This document shows positions 1 to 6,943 of a DNA stretch of 29,276 bases, piece after piece (the stretch's first letter is position 1; each line of letters opens with the position of its first letter). The position numbers were made by a program, and so were the translations under genes. The notes beneath the pieces are model-generated. The model did not search any database. It saw nothing but the letters and a program-made list of their open reading frames with translations, and was not told the origin of the DNA. Origin of the DNA: a virus; the IMG/VR virus record IMGVR_UViG_3300030385_001486, positions 1 to 29,276 of that record; one strand, given 5' to 3'.

Positions 1-95
1 ATTTTACCGTCTTCAAATTTAGTTTTGATATAATTAAATCTGTTAGTGTTAAGAGCGTGTTGGATAAAAGCGTAGTCTTTAGAAGAGTAAGTCAT
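1..95 (-). CDS. N-terminal part of the 64-aa early protein (cut by the contig end)
   Basis: Reads MTYSSKDYAFIQ... from an ATG at 95 and runs off the left edge. It is identical to the start of the complete gene at 29076-29270, so it is the same gene seen across the contig junction and not a second copy. This copy shows its true upstream region: leader AACAACTAAATT-ATG and the promoter at 124-157. Function is unknown. Confidence 0.8.
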   Translation of the reverse strand, partial: MTYSSKDYAFIQHALNTNRFNYIKTKFEDGK

Positions 96-98
96 AAT
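1..98. repeat. Terminal direct repeat, left copy
   Basis: Bases 1-98 are identical to 29176-29273. The repeat covers the first 31 codons of a small minus-strand gene plus 3 upstream bases. The simplest reading is a circular or terminally redundant assembly in which the two ends are the same locus. The sequence after the repeat differs (tta here, agt at the right end). Confidence 0.95.
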
Positions 99-123
99 TT
101 AGTTGTTTAGTTATTAATGATAT

Positions 124-157
124 GTAAATATACCAAGTTACTTTGTGATAAAAAAAC
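124..157 (-). promoter_or_regulatory. Early-type promoter P1 (Bacteroidetes-like)
   Basis: On the minus strand a T-tract (150-156) lies 17 bases before TATATTTAC (132-124), which fits the Bacteroidetes -33/-7 pattern (TTTG, then TAnnTTTG) except for the last G. It continues into ATATCATTAATAACT and an ATG at 95. The same block recurs at 1046, 7167 and 18738 and, diverged, at 26934. It would drive the early operon across the circular junction. A 16-base element GTGAAAAAAAGTTGCA (163-178) lies just upstream. Confidence 0.7.
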
Positions 158-180
158 TTTTATGCAACTTTTTTTCACTT

Positions 181-507
181 TTATCTACCTAGCTTACCTC
201 CACCATACTGCCTTAGATGAAAACAAGTCTCTGGTTTGTGTAACCTACTAGTATCTTCCATAGAAGGTTCCCACCATGCATTAACGTTTAAGAGGTGGTC
301 TTTAAGCACTGTGATGATTGTATCTTTACCATCGTAATCCGGTTGTCCCTCAAGTGCTCTAATATGTTCACACATATTCTTATGTAGTTTATCAAATGTT
401 TCCGATTGTCGAACATAATACTCCATTACTCTAGTAATGTGTCCAACCGGATATTTACCTTGACAGTATAGAACATTCTTTGATTCTGTGTTTACCTCTA
501 CTTTCAT
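181..507 (-). CDS. Hypothetical protein, 108 aa
   Basis: Soluble-looking 108-aa protein that I do not recognise. It contains Cys15, Cys46 and Cys95 and a glycine-rich basic C-terminus (QYGGGKLGR). No membrane segment is visible. The start is set by an ATG directly after the leader AACAACTAGAAATT shared by many genes here. It is the last gene of a three-gene unit (1017 to 181) that follows promoter 1046-1080. The early promoter P1 follows its stop. Confidence 0.75.
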   Translation of the reverse strand: MKVEVNTESKNVLYCQGKYPVGHITRVMEYYVRQSETFDKLHKNMCEHIRALEGQPDYDGKDTIITVLKDHLLNVNAWWEPSMEDTSRLHKPETCFHLRQYGGGKLGR

Positions 508-520
508 AATTTCTAGTTGT

Positions 521-712
521 TTAGTTTGTACTATGAATCTTTTTGTTTGCGTATGTACGTTTCATTATGCCTGGTAATGGAGTTAAAGAATCTAACGATG
601 CTCTTTTAATCTTTTTCCAATCTAATGTAAGATTTAGTTCTGATTCTAATTGCTTTAACGTATTGTACATTTCTTGATAATCTTCTTTTGTTGAATGTAT
701 TGTGTACTTCAT
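521..712 (-). CDS. Hypothetical protein, 63 aa
   Basis: Small basic protein, mostly predicted helix in its first 40 residues (KEDYQEMYNTLKQLESEL), with no recognisable domain. Its ATG follows the conserved leader AACAACTAGAAATT. It is the middle gene of the small unit transcribed from the 1046-1080 promoter and is separated from the gene before it by a short hairpin (745-760). Confidence 0.7.
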   Translation of the reverse strand: MKYTIHSTKEDYQEMYNTLKQLESELNLTLDWKKIKRASLDSLTPLPGIMKRTYANKKIHSTN

Positions 713-744
713 AATTTCTAGTTGTTTAGTTAAGTTAAGTTAAG

Positions 745-760
745 GGGAGACTAAGCTCCC
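745..760 (-). terminator. Intergenic hairpin (weak terminator or processing signal)
   Basis: The minus strand reads GGGAG-CTTAGT-CTCCC, a 5-bp stem with 6-base loop, followed by CTTAACTTAACTTAA, not a pure U-tract. It lies between the stop at 766 and the start at 712. A hairpin at 26691-26704 has the same flank (CCCCTTAACTTAA), so the element may be an attenuator or mRNA-stability signal. Confidence 0.4.
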
Positions 761-765
761 TGTTC

Positions 766-1017
766 TTATAAATTTCTGTATCTTATTTTCTCATCAATGT
801 CTGCCATTGTATTCTCATCAATAGTAGCTAATATTTCTGATTTTCTTAATTGTGAATGTCCGTAAGAATCTACTATTTGTCCGTTAAAATAAGTAGTATA
901 GCTGAATCCTCCTTGCTCATACTTCGCAATCTCAACTCTTACTTTATATCCTCTATACTCTCCTTCTGCTAAGTATCTTCCGATGTAGTCTGTATCTCTT
1001 TTAAATTTCAGTTTCAT
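766..1017 (-). CDS. Hypothetical protein, 83 aa
   Basis: Unrecognised 83-aa protein, rich in beta-forming residues in the first 50 (YRGYKVRVEIAKYEQGG) and helical and charged after that. It is the first gene after promoter 1046-1080. Its leader (AATAACTAAAAACAAACATT) differs from the CTAGAAATT type. Probably an early accessory protein, judged only from its promoter. Confidence 0.75.
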   Translation of the reverse strand: MKLKFKRDTDYIGRYLAEGEYRGYKVRVEIAKYEQGGFSYTTYFNGQIVDSYGHSQLRKSEILATIDENTMADIDEKIRYRNL

Positions 1018-1045
1018 AATGTTTGTTTTTAGTTATTAATGATAT

Positions 1046-1080
1046 GTAAATATACTACAAACAAATGAAAGTAAAAAATT
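1046..1080 (-). promoter_or_regulatory. Early-type promoter P2
   Basis: The minus strand has TTTTTTAC (about 1078-1071), an 18-base spacer counted from the end of the T-tract, then TATATTTAC (1054-1046) and ATATCATTAATAACT. The last block is the same as at P1 and P3. GTGAAAT lies just upstream (1087-1081). It sits between the phosphoesterase gene and three small genes. Confidence 0.7.
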
Positions 1081-1115
1081 ATTTCACAAAAAGAATCAAA
1101 AAAAAATGTAATTAT

Positions 1116-2198
1116 TTAGAAGAAGTGTGTTAGGCGTGCAACTTGCCCACTAAATTTAGAGTGAACAAAAGCCTCTACAGCGGTGGGAGTACCTATATAT
1201 CCTTTACGAGCATGCCAAGAATCGGCTGCGCTTGGAGATCTAAGATATTCTACAGTAACGCCTATGAAATCTTTAGCATCTCTCCACTTGTACTTAACCT
1301 TGTGGTGTAAGTGGTGTAAGTACCAGTATCTATATTTAGCATTTGCCCATTCTTGTGGCTTCTCTTGAGCCATGATCAATGGAAGATGATCCATTTTGGC
1401 ACCATCTCCGTGTTCCAATCCAATTAGATTGTTACCATACATATAGTACTTACGATGACGTGCTGAAGCATCTACAGTAACGCTCTTATCTTTCCTAAAC
1501 CAAGCCTTTAAAGCATGAGCTAAGTGGAACCCACTTTGGTAGTCATGGTTACTCATAGAATGAACACAATCTACTGGTGCTATTTCCCTTAAACGTTCAA
1601 CACATCGAACATACAACTCTAAAGCTATCTCAAAGTGTTCCCACCACTTGCCATCTACGTCTTGAGGTGTACCCTTTGTAGTTTGGTTGTATACATTATC
1701 AACATGTAGAATATCGTTACCTATACAGAACAATATCCTATCTACTTTAAAACCTTTCGACTTCTGTATTAAGCCTTCTAATCCTTCCACTACTCTAGAT
1801 ACTGCTATCATTCGATCATAAGCCTCTCCAGTCTCATTTACAGAACAATATTTACCTATATGAATATCAGCAGGATTAATCACTAGCAAATGATCACCGT
1901 CAACATACTTGATTCGATCATACTTTGGAGCTCTATTCTCAAGAAATTCTTTTAGTTTAGATATGACACCATCACTGTTTAAACCACGATTTTCTTTTGT
2001 AACAATTGAGAATCTAGGTTCACCACTTGCACTCTGCCAATGCTTGACACTTATAACGTCTTTTTTGTCAATACCCCTATCTTTAAGGTAGAGGTCTAGA
2101 ACAGAGTTCTCATTGATGTTATCAATACCATTAGCTCTATGCTCAAGAAGCAACTCTAATTCATCCTCACTAAGTCTGTATCTGTTTTCTTTATTCAT
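1116..2198 (-). CDS. Calcineurin-like metallophosphoesterase
   Basis: About 360 aa from the ATG at 2198. An upstream in-frame start at 2237 would overlap the previous gene by 47 bases. Signature blocks of the calcineurin-like phosphoesterase fold appear in order: PADIHIGK (D-x-H), GNDILH, MSNHD (variant of GNHD) and LEHGDG (GHxx/HGD type). These are the usual bimetal ligands, so the enzyme probably hydrolyses phosphoesters, possibly in nucleic acid or nucleotides. The substrate cannot be read from sequence. It follows the lysis region, with an 8-base overlap with the 74-aa gene, and ends before promoter P2. Confidence 0.75.
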   Translation of the reverse strand: MNKENRYRLSEDELELLLEHRANGIDNINENSVLDLYLKDRGIDKKDVISVKHWQSASGEPRFSIVTKENRGLNSDGVISKLKEFLENRAPKYDRIKYVDGDHLLVINPADIHIGKYCSVNETGEAYDRMIAVSRVVEGLEGLIQKSKGFKVDRILFCIGNDILHVDNVYNQTTKGTPQDVDGKWWEHFEIALELYVRCVERLREIAPVDCVHSMSNHDYQSGFHLAHALKAWFRKDKSVTVDASARHRKYYMYGNNLIGLEHGDGAKMDHLPLIMAQEKPQEWANAKYRYWYLHHLHHKVKYKWRDAKDFIGVTVEYLRSPSAADSWHARKGYIGTPTAVEAFVHSKFSGQVARLTHFF

Positions 2199-2415
2199 TT
2201 CTTTTGAATACGGTGAAACATAAAGGAAGTATTGCAATGAACGCTAAGATAACGTTGAGTTCTGTTAAACCATTTTGCGCCATATCTGTGACACTAGCTG
2301 TAACCAAAACTCCACTCACAGATCTCTTAGCTGACCACTTCTTTTGCTTTTGGCCTTCTTTGAAAACTTCACTTATTTTGCCAATAGTATTAGCGATAGC
2401 TTTTATAGGTACCAC
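2191..2415 (-). CDS. Small membrane protein, 74 aa, lysis region
   Basis: Starts at a GTG that overlaps the stop of the preceding gene (TAGTG), which suggests coupled translation. The N-terminal half is basic (KEGQKQKKWSAKR). A C-terminal hydrophobic segment (about residues 51-68, ILAFIAILPLCFTVF) is followed by KRNE. Its position two genes after the M15 endolysin makes a holin or spanin-like role possible. This is inference from context and topology only. Confidence 0.6.
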   Translation of the reverse strand: MVPIKAIANTIGKISEVFKEGQKQKKWSAKRSVSGVLVTASVTDMAQNGLTELNVILAFIAILPLCFTVFKRNE

Positions 2416-2573
2416 TACTTAATTTTATCACCGATAAAGTAGTTGATAAAGTGATCAAACTTAGCAAAGATCTCGTTGTCTTTCTCAGTTGGAGTTAGGT
2501 TAACAATAACTTTAGCCAAAGCCATTATCCCTAAAATAAGTTCACCCCAGTTTTGTGTAATAAATTCAATCAT
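2415..2573 (-). CDS. Small membrane-associated protein, 52 aa (holin candidate)
   Basis: Reads MIEFITQNWGELILG..., with a hydrophobic segment at about residues 10-28 followed by NLTPTEKDNEIFAKFDHF. Very short proteins with one hydrophobic helix, a TPTxKD motif and an amphipathic tail are common next to endolysins in phages of marine and gut Bacteroidetes. I therefore rank it as a holin candidate. Its start lies 6 bases inside the end of the 45-aa gene, and its stop overlaps the GTG of the next. Confidence 0.6.
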   Translation of the reverse strand: MIEFITQNWGELILGIMALAKVIVNLTPTEKDNEIFAKFDHFINYFIGDKIK

Positions 2574-2703
2574 AGTATGTATTTATTTCAATGAATATAA
2601 AAGGTAAATATATGCAAAATTTGTAACCATCCTCATAAGCATCACTATATACACCTATTAGTATACCCGAGTAAACACCTAAACAAATTTCCCATCCATT
2701 CAT
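2566..2703 (-). CDS. Tiny conserved-looking protein, 45 aa
   Basis: Reads MNGWEICLGVYSGILIG..., with two hydrophobic stretches (about 6-18 and 29-38). The ATG overlaps the endolysin stop as TAATG, and the stop overlaps the start of the next gene. The WEIxLGVYxGxLxG pattern resembles small proteins I associate with Bacteroidetes phage lysis regions. Function is unknown; membrane association is likely. Confidence 0.55.
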   Translation of the reverse strand: MNGWEICLGVYSGILIGVYSDAYEDGYKFCIYLPFIFIEINTYYD

Positions 2704-3062
2704 TAGTACAACCAAATTACATTGTCAATTAATTCCTCGTCGTTATCAGCGTGGATAAAAGTTTTTGCTATTCCAATTCTAGTAAAGCCAACAGCCATTA
2801 ATGATTCTACAATTCTCATACGATCACCTGAATTTGCACAAGCAATATCAACTGCCGTGCCTCTTAAATGTGCTGAATTTCTTTTACCGCGTATTTGTTC
2901 GTTTTGGTGCATAGATCTCCATGATGAGTTTATATGAAATGGTATATTAGCTATGCATCTTGCTTCGTCTAACATGATTAAAGTATTCTTATTCATCTTA
3001 TCAAAGCAATTCTCTCCTGCACATTCAAATTCGTCTTTCTCGAAGTATTTTAGCTTCACCAT
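2703..3062 (-). CDS. Peptidase M15 family endolysin
   Basis: A 119-aa protein of the small M15A (Peptidase_M15_3) type, expected to cleave the peptide part of peptidoglycan at lysis. Zinc ligands are visible as SAHLRGTAVDI (His65, Asp72) and FIHAD (His104). The family consensus is SxHxxGxAxD followed by xxHxD. No signal peptide is seen, so export would need a holin. It overlaps the preceding 48-aa membrane protein by 7 bases and is followed by three tiny membrane-type genes. Confidence 0.85.
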   Translation of the reverse strand: MVKLKYFEKDEFECAGENCFDKMNKNTLIMLDEARCIANIPFHINSSWRSMHQNEQIRGKRNSAHLRGTAVDIACANSGDRMRIVESLMAVGFTRIGIAKTFIHADNDEELIDNVIWLY

Positions 3063-3202
3063 TTTTTCTTAATTATCTTACAAATATTATAAGCTAAAGC
3101 ACTTAGCAAAACTAATATAGACAACACTTGGTTTACATTAGTTAAAGTGAGTGCAAAAGCTCCTAAGTTAATTGAGTTTAATTCTAAAACCTCTTTTGTC
3201 AT
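3056..3202 (-). CDS. Single-pass membrane protein, 48 aa (holin candidate)
   Basis: Reads MTKEVLELNSINLG..., with one hydrophobic helix at about residues 24-42 (VLSILVLLSALAYNI) and a lysine-rich end (KIIKKKW). Short size, one helix, a positive C-terminus and an overlap with the endolysin start fit a class III-like or pinholin-type holin. Homology is not established. Confidence 0.55.
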   Translation of the reverse strand: MTKEVLELNSINLGAFALTLTNVNQVLSILVLLSALAYNICKIIKKKW

Positions 3203-3269
3203 TTGATTTTATCTTTGCCAAGTACACTTTAAGTTTCTTAACGTTTTTCTTTTTAGGTTTATAAGCCAT
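3168..3269 (-). CDS. Tiny basic protein, 33 aa
   Basis: Reads MAYKPKKKNVKKLKVYLAK... and is highly lysine-rich. The ATG shares a base with the stop of the connector gene (TAATG at 3269-3271), the same coupling seen at neighbouring gene borders, which supports translation. It also overlaps the start of the 48-aa gene. Function is unknown. Confidence 0.45.
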   Translation of the reverse strand: MAYKPKKKNVKKLKVYLAKIKSNDKRGFRIKLN

Positions 3270-3769
3270 TAATCTATTTTGATTCCAGGATTGAAAGCAT
3301 TCCCGATAGGTGATATGTCTTCATTACTGTTGGTTGAATACTCTGGAAAGGAAGAGCTATTATATATCAAATATTCTATAATCCTTTGACCATAAAACTC
3401 TGCACTATCTCTCTCTTTTCCAATCAACCAATCAACTTCATCTTTAGTGGCTGCGTTTCCGTTCTCACTATTCTTCTGTGTGATACTTCCATTTGCTATC
3501 TTGAATGAAATAAATGGTAGAGCCTCCATGATCGAATAGTGCACTAATGCGTCTTGTATATAATCATTTAGCAAAGTTAAGTAAGCTCCGCCAGTGGACC
3601 CTGCTGCGATTTCTGTTATTAGTTTATCATAAAGTTGAGTACCAAGAATAGCTTGAAGATGTTTATCTTGAGCTTGCTTTACGAAAGGTAACAAATACTC
3701 AGTGTCAATATTGTAATTTAACGCTGTAGTAGTTTTTAACCTATCTTCTGAAATGAATAAAACTGCCAT
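3269..3769 (-). CDS. Head-tail connector-like protein (DUF6712-like)
   Basis: A 166-aa protein starting MAVLFISEDRLK, with LPFVKQAQDKHLQAILGTQLYDKL and later DALVHYSIMEALPFISFK, then ERDSAEFYGQRIIEYL. These blocks match my recollection of the DUF6712 helical connector family in Bacteroidetes phages, analogous to HK97 gp6-type adaptor proteins that dock on the portal. Its position just after the portal supports this. The start overlaps the stop of the 58-aa gene. Confidence 0.7.
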   Translation of the reverse strand: MAVLFISEDRLKTTTALNYNIDTEYLLPFVKQAQDKHLQAILGTQLYDKLITEIAAGSTGGAYLTLLNDYIQDALVHYSIMEALPFISFKIANGSITQKNSENGNAATKDEVDWLIGKERDSAEFYGQRIIEYLIYNSSSFPEYSTNSNEDISPIGNAFNPGIKID

Positions 3770-3945
3770 TAGTTTCCGTTATAGTATGATTTCTCTATTT
3801 TCAGAGATCTAGCAACAGATGTTCTTTTATGATACTTATCACCTTTAACTGTCTCGACAACCTCGACTATCGTGCCATCTCTCTCTGTTTTTTTTGTCAC
3901 CTTATCTTTTGGTGTTGCTTTCTTTTCTTCTCTACCTCTTGCCAT
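3769..3945 (-). CDS. Small basic protein, 58 aa, between portal and connector
   Basis: Reads MARGREEKKATPKDKV... and ends RSLKIEKSYYNGN. It has no hydrophobic segment and is strongly charged. It begins 1 base after the portal stop and its stop overlaps the connector start (TAATG), so it is embedded in the operon. Probably a minor virion or assembly factor; function is not recognisable. Confidence 0.6.
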   Translation of the reverse strand: MARGREEKKATPKDKVTKKTERDGTIVEVVETVKGDKYHKRTSVARSLKIEKSYYNGN

Positions 3946-3946
3946 A

Positions 3947-5707
3947 TTATCTTCTTAAACTTCCTTTATTCGGAGTATCTATTGGTGCTATCGATTCTTT
4001 TCCTTTTTGTACAACGTAAGGATTGTTACCAACTCTCTTTTCGTTTTCCATTCCTTTGTTCGGCAAGAACTTACCAGCATCTTGCTTTCTAAAATATATT
4101 CTTCTCATCCATCCGTGATAGCAATTTACTCCTCCCTTCCACATAAATAAATCATAGGTAGATCTTCCTTTCGGAGCAAAACTGCCGTTAACTCCTGCGC
4201 GACCCATTCGTTTTATATCTTCATATCTAAATTCTATCCCTGAATCCGACATCATAATCATTTGGGTGCAAAAGAGTCTGCTAGGATTCTTAGCGCTTTG
4301 GGAGGCTGTTTTGGTAAATGCATACCGAACTTTGTAGAGACCTTTGTCTCCCCATTTTGACTTTTCACCTACTCTTGAATCTGAAGAATTTGGCATCCTA
4401 TCAAAATGCTCAAACTCCTTATGAAAAGCTGGATTGGTAGTGTCAACGATTTCTTCACTTAATAACTCCCATTCGTCATCATCGTTAACTTCTCCATAAG
4501 TCTCCAATTCATCTAATAGTTCTTGTGACTTATTATCATCTAAAAAAGGACGTTTATCTTTATCAGAACTCATTTTCACTCCTGTCTCTTTCTCTATAGT
4601 GTCCTTGTCGACAACCTCAATATCATCTAGGAACTCTATTGGTTGAAGCGTGATAAAATATATGTCAAGATTAATACTATTAACCTGAAGGACCCTAGTA
4701 ATTGCATCCAATATGATGTTTTGCTTAGGTCTAATAACAGTATTGTCAAACAACTGAGAGGCAACTTTGATTTCTTCGGCATTATTCCCTAAACCTGTTT
4801 TATCTTTAATACCAAATAACATTGGTGATGTTACACGGTGGCCAACTAATATCTTTTTAGTACACTCTTCAGAGAGAAACTTATATTGCTCACTTGCATC
4901 GGAAATAGGTATCTGCTCTATGGTTGTTTGTGATGAAGCATTATCATTGAATGATAAAACGAATTTCTTACCAGCTGTTGATGTAAATTTCTGAGTGATC
5001 TTCCTCTCAATTGCATCTTGTTCCTCTTTAGTTGGCGTTCCATTATTGAAATTTAACATCATTGATGGAGCAAATCCATTTTGAATGTTAGTCAAATGGT
5101 AGTTACTTATTTCCTCATCGATCTCTGACCATTGTAATGATCCTTGATAATCGACAGGAGTAAAGTAGAAGAACCCTGGTGAATACGGTTGTAAGACTAA
5201 TATTTGACTATCACTAGACTTTCTAACGCCATCAAATGCTTCTATTCTAATTGGCTTATATTTGTCTTTTCTAAACTGTGACCAATCGTCGGAATAATAG
5301 TACGCTTTGATCTTACCATCTTCAGCTTTCTCTGGCCTGATATTCTGTATTGGAATATGAGTTGCCTTCTTTATTTCAGTTTTGCCTTTATTCCAAACAA
5401 TGTTGAATGATGCTTGACCTAAAAGTTTAAGATCTAAACAAACTTTCCTTAAGTCCTCATCTTTGAAGATCATCTTTAGTTTAGCGTAATCTAAAGGATG
5501 TTTATTTGCATCTGTTGCTGCTAAACCTTGACCATAGATCATTTCACCTACTCCGGTTATGATAGCATTGTTCACTGCACTACCATTGAACCTCTCAATT
5601 AAGTAATCGTAGTAATTGTTATTCTCTCCATATTCAATCCATTCTCTAGCGGGACTTTCCACTATTTTTGGAGTTGTTACAGAAGCCATGTTCACTAATT
5701 CTATCAT
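3947..5707 (-). CDS. Portal protein with C-terminal extension
   Basis: A 586-aa protein. The core (about residues 1-400) has portal features: YYDYLIERFNGSAVNNAII near the N-terminus, a beta-rich middle, and TSPMLFGIKDKTGLGNNAEE, similar to the helical stem region of HK97/SPP1-type portals. It should form the dodecameric DNA channel at the capsid vertex. The last 150 residues (about 440-560) form an extra domain with CTQMIMMSDSGIEFRYEDI, a segment YDLFMWKGGVNCYHGW and RRIYFRK. I believe this domain is usual in Bacteroidetes phage portals; its job is unknown. The gene lies far from the capsid genes and 3 bases after the 141-aa gene. Confidence 0.8.
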   Translation of the reverse strand: MIELVNMASVTTPKIVESPAREWIEYGENNNYYDYLIERFNGSAVNNAIITGVGEMIYGQGLAATDANKHPLDYAKLKMIFKDEDLRKVCLDLKLLGQASFNIVWNKGKTEIKKATHIPIQNIRPEKAEDGKIKAYYYSDDWSQFRKDKYKPIRIEAFDGVRKSSDSQILVLQPYSPGFFYFTPVDYQGSLQWSEIDEEISNYHLTNIQNGFAPSMMLNFNNGTPTKEEQDAIERKITQKFTSTAGKKFVLSFNDNASSQTTIEQIPISDASEQYKFLSEECTKKILVGHRVTSPMLFGIKDKTGLGNNAEEIKVASQLFDNTVIRPKQNIILDAITRVLQVNSINLDIYFITLQPIEFLDDIEVVDKDTIEKETGVKMSSDKDKRPFLDDNKSQELLDELETYGEVNDDDEWELLSEEIVDTTNPAFHKEFEHFDRMPNSSDSRVGEKSKWGDKGLYKVRYAFTKTASQSAKNPSRLFCTQMIMMSDSGIEFRYEDIKRMGRAGVNGSFAPKGRSTYDLFMWKGGVNCYHGWMRRIYFRKQDAGKFLPNKGMENEKRVGNNPYVVQKGKESIAPIDTPNKGSLRR

Positions 5708-5709
5708 AT

Positions 5710-6135
5710 CTAACTCTTAATGTATACGTAATTTCTAGTGGTTGGGTTTGCATGTTGAGTATATTCTACCTCGCTTGCATCATCTATAGTCGCTAATCCT
5801 CTCCATCTAATACCTAAAATAGAAGAATCAGTAGGATCAGTATTAGTAGTACTTGTCTGTTCACGAATAATAACATCATATTGTGAGTTAACACTTAACC
5901 CGTTTATCCCATATCCTGTCGAGTTAATTCCAAAAATAAACTCAATTGCTCTTTGGTTTTCTATTACGTGATCAGCTCTAGCGGATCCTAGTCTAGGGAA
6001 CACTTGTGAAGATTTGACTCTAGTTTGTTTATCGATAACTGTTATCAAAAAAGAATTTACTTCTGGATCAGCACACTCATTGTAAATATTCGCATATAGT
6101 TTGTTGTCGCTTATTTGTTTGATCCAATGTTCCAT
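5710..6135 (-). CDS. Hypothetical protein, 141 aa, upstream of portal
   Basis: Beta-rich, unrecognised protein starting MEHWIKQISDNKLYANIYNE. It shares its start with the stop of the 67-aa gene (6135) and is followed after 2 bases by the portal. The location suggests a structural or assembly role. No catalytic motif or membrane segment is visible. Confidence 0.7.
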   Translation of the reverse strand: MEHWIKQISDNKLYANIYNECADPEVNSFLITVIDKQTRVKSSQVFPRLGSARADHVIENQRAIEFIFGINSTGYGINGLSVNSQYDVIIREQTSTTNTDPTDSSILGIRWRGLATIDDASEVEYTQHANPTTRNYVYIKS

Positions 6136-6338
6136 TACCCTTTCTTTGTCTTTTTAGTTTTCTTTTCAACTATAGAACTATCGACTTTACAATTACGTTT
6201 ATTAGCATACATCTCAGCAAACTCATGTGCACTCGCTTGATCATCAAAGTATTTTGTGATGAATATAACATCATCAACTAAATGTGTCACCTTGAATACG
6301 CTTTTGTTGTTTAACTTAACTTTATCTAAGTAGATCAT
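6135..6338 (-). CDS. Hypothetical protein, 67 aa
   Basis: Small protein with a beta-rich start (MIYLDKVKLNNKSVFKV), a helical middle (QASAHEFAEMYANK) and a lysine-rich tail (EKKTKKTKKG). It overlaps the start of the 141-aa gene by one base. Unknown function; possibly nucleic-acid binding given the basic tail, which is inference only. Confidence 0.65.
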   Translation of the reverse strand: MIYLDKVKLNNKSVFKVTHLVDDVIFITKYFDDQASAHEFAEMYANKRNCKVDSSIVEKKTKKTKKG

Positions 6339-6354
6339 AGTTTAACTTATATAT

Positions 6355-6528
6355 CTAAATAGAAAACATGTGAAATTGTTTCCAATATTCTTTTCTAAAA
6401 TAAGCTTTTAATTCGTTCAAAGTGAATAGCTGTTGCCATTGATTGCATTGGCACCTGTAACCTTCTTTAGTCTTGATTACATTATCCGATTTTAGCCAAG
6501 CTTTAAATTCCTCAATATGATAACTCAT
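6355..6528 (-). CDS. Hypothetical protein, 57 aa
   Basis: Reads MSYHIEEFKAWLKSDNV..., with a CQC motif (Cys26, Cys28) and aromatic residues throughout. The ATG at 6528 is preceded by AACAACTAGAAATT, the conserved leader of this genome, which supports it as a real gene. Fills the 6339-6533 gap. Confidence 0.6.
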   Translation of the reverse strand: MSYHIEEFKAWLKSDNVIKTKEGYRCQCNQWQQLFTLNELKAYFRKEYWKQFHMFSI

Positions 6529-6533
6529 AATTT

Positions 6534-6725
6534 CTAGTTGTTTAAAGGGTCATTAACATATTTATGATTCTCTTTTACACTATTAACAAGTATATTGAAA
6601 TCTTCTGTATCAACATCTCTCCTTGTTAACCAAAGAATATTGAATAATTCTTGTTGGATTTGGTAAGGACTTCTAGTTGATAAGTCTTTAGCGATTTTCA
6701 TAATTTCTTGATTGTTGAATCTCAT
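6534..6725 (-). CDS. Hypothetical protein, 63 aa
   Basis: Mainly helical small protein (MRFNNQEIMKIAKDLSTRSP...). The start is set by the conserved leader AACAACTAGAAATT. It belongs to the run of small genes following promoter 7167-7200. Unknown function. Confidence 0.65.
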   Translation of the reverse strand: MRFNNQEIMKIAKDLSTRSPYQIQQELFNILWLTRRDVDTEDFNILVNSVKENHKYVNDPLNN

Positions 6726-6731
6726 AATTTC

Positions 6732-6760
6732 TAGTTGTTTAGTTGTTTAGTTGTTTAGTT
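6732..6760. repeat. Period-8 tandem repeat in leader (TAGTTGTT, 3.6 copies)
   Basis: Reads TAGTTGTT x3 plus TAGTT on the plus strand (AACAACTA on mRNA). It forms the leader of the 63-aa gene at 6725 and also contains the stop of the 55-aa gene (6747-6749). It looks like expansion of the translation leader unit. Confidence 0.85.
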
Positions 6761-6914
6761 TTGAATCTAATTCATTAATAGAATTATCTATCCACCATAG
6801 AAATTTTATGATAGGATTGGAAAGTTTCCATCCTCTATTAAAATTTAATCTATGAGCTAAATTACCGAATTGTGCTGCGTGGTTCTGATTGATGTAAGAA
6901 ATTAACTTTTTCAT
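6747..6914 (-). CDS. Hypothetical protein, 55 aa
   Basis: Reads MKKLISYINQNHAAQFGNLA..., with FLWWIDNSINELDSKL near the end. The ATG at 6914 follows a leader of repeated AACAACTA, as for neighbouring genes. The stop codon lies inside the next gene's repeated leader. Unknown function. Confidence 0.6.
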   Translation of the reverse strand: MKKLISYINQNHAAQFGNLAHRLNFNRGWKLSNPIIKFLWWIDNSINELDSKLNN

Positions 6915-6918
6915 AATC

Positions 6919-6942
6919 TAGTTGTTTAGTTGTTTAGTTGTT
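6919..6942. repeat. Period-8 tandem repeat in leader (TAGTTGTT, 3 copies)
   Basis: Three exact copies of TAGTTGTT (AACAACTA on the mRNA strand) directly before the 55-aa gene, between it and the stop at 6944. Confidence 0.85.
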
Positions 6943-6943
6943 T

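Noticed and set aside
2204-2422. Plus-strand 72-aa ORF with hydrophobic character
   Set aside because: Antisense of the 74-aa membrane protein gene. All other evidence places genes on the minus strand.
6732-6942. Possible CRISPR-like repeats
   Set aside because: The unit is 8 bp with no spacers; it is a tandem leader expansion.
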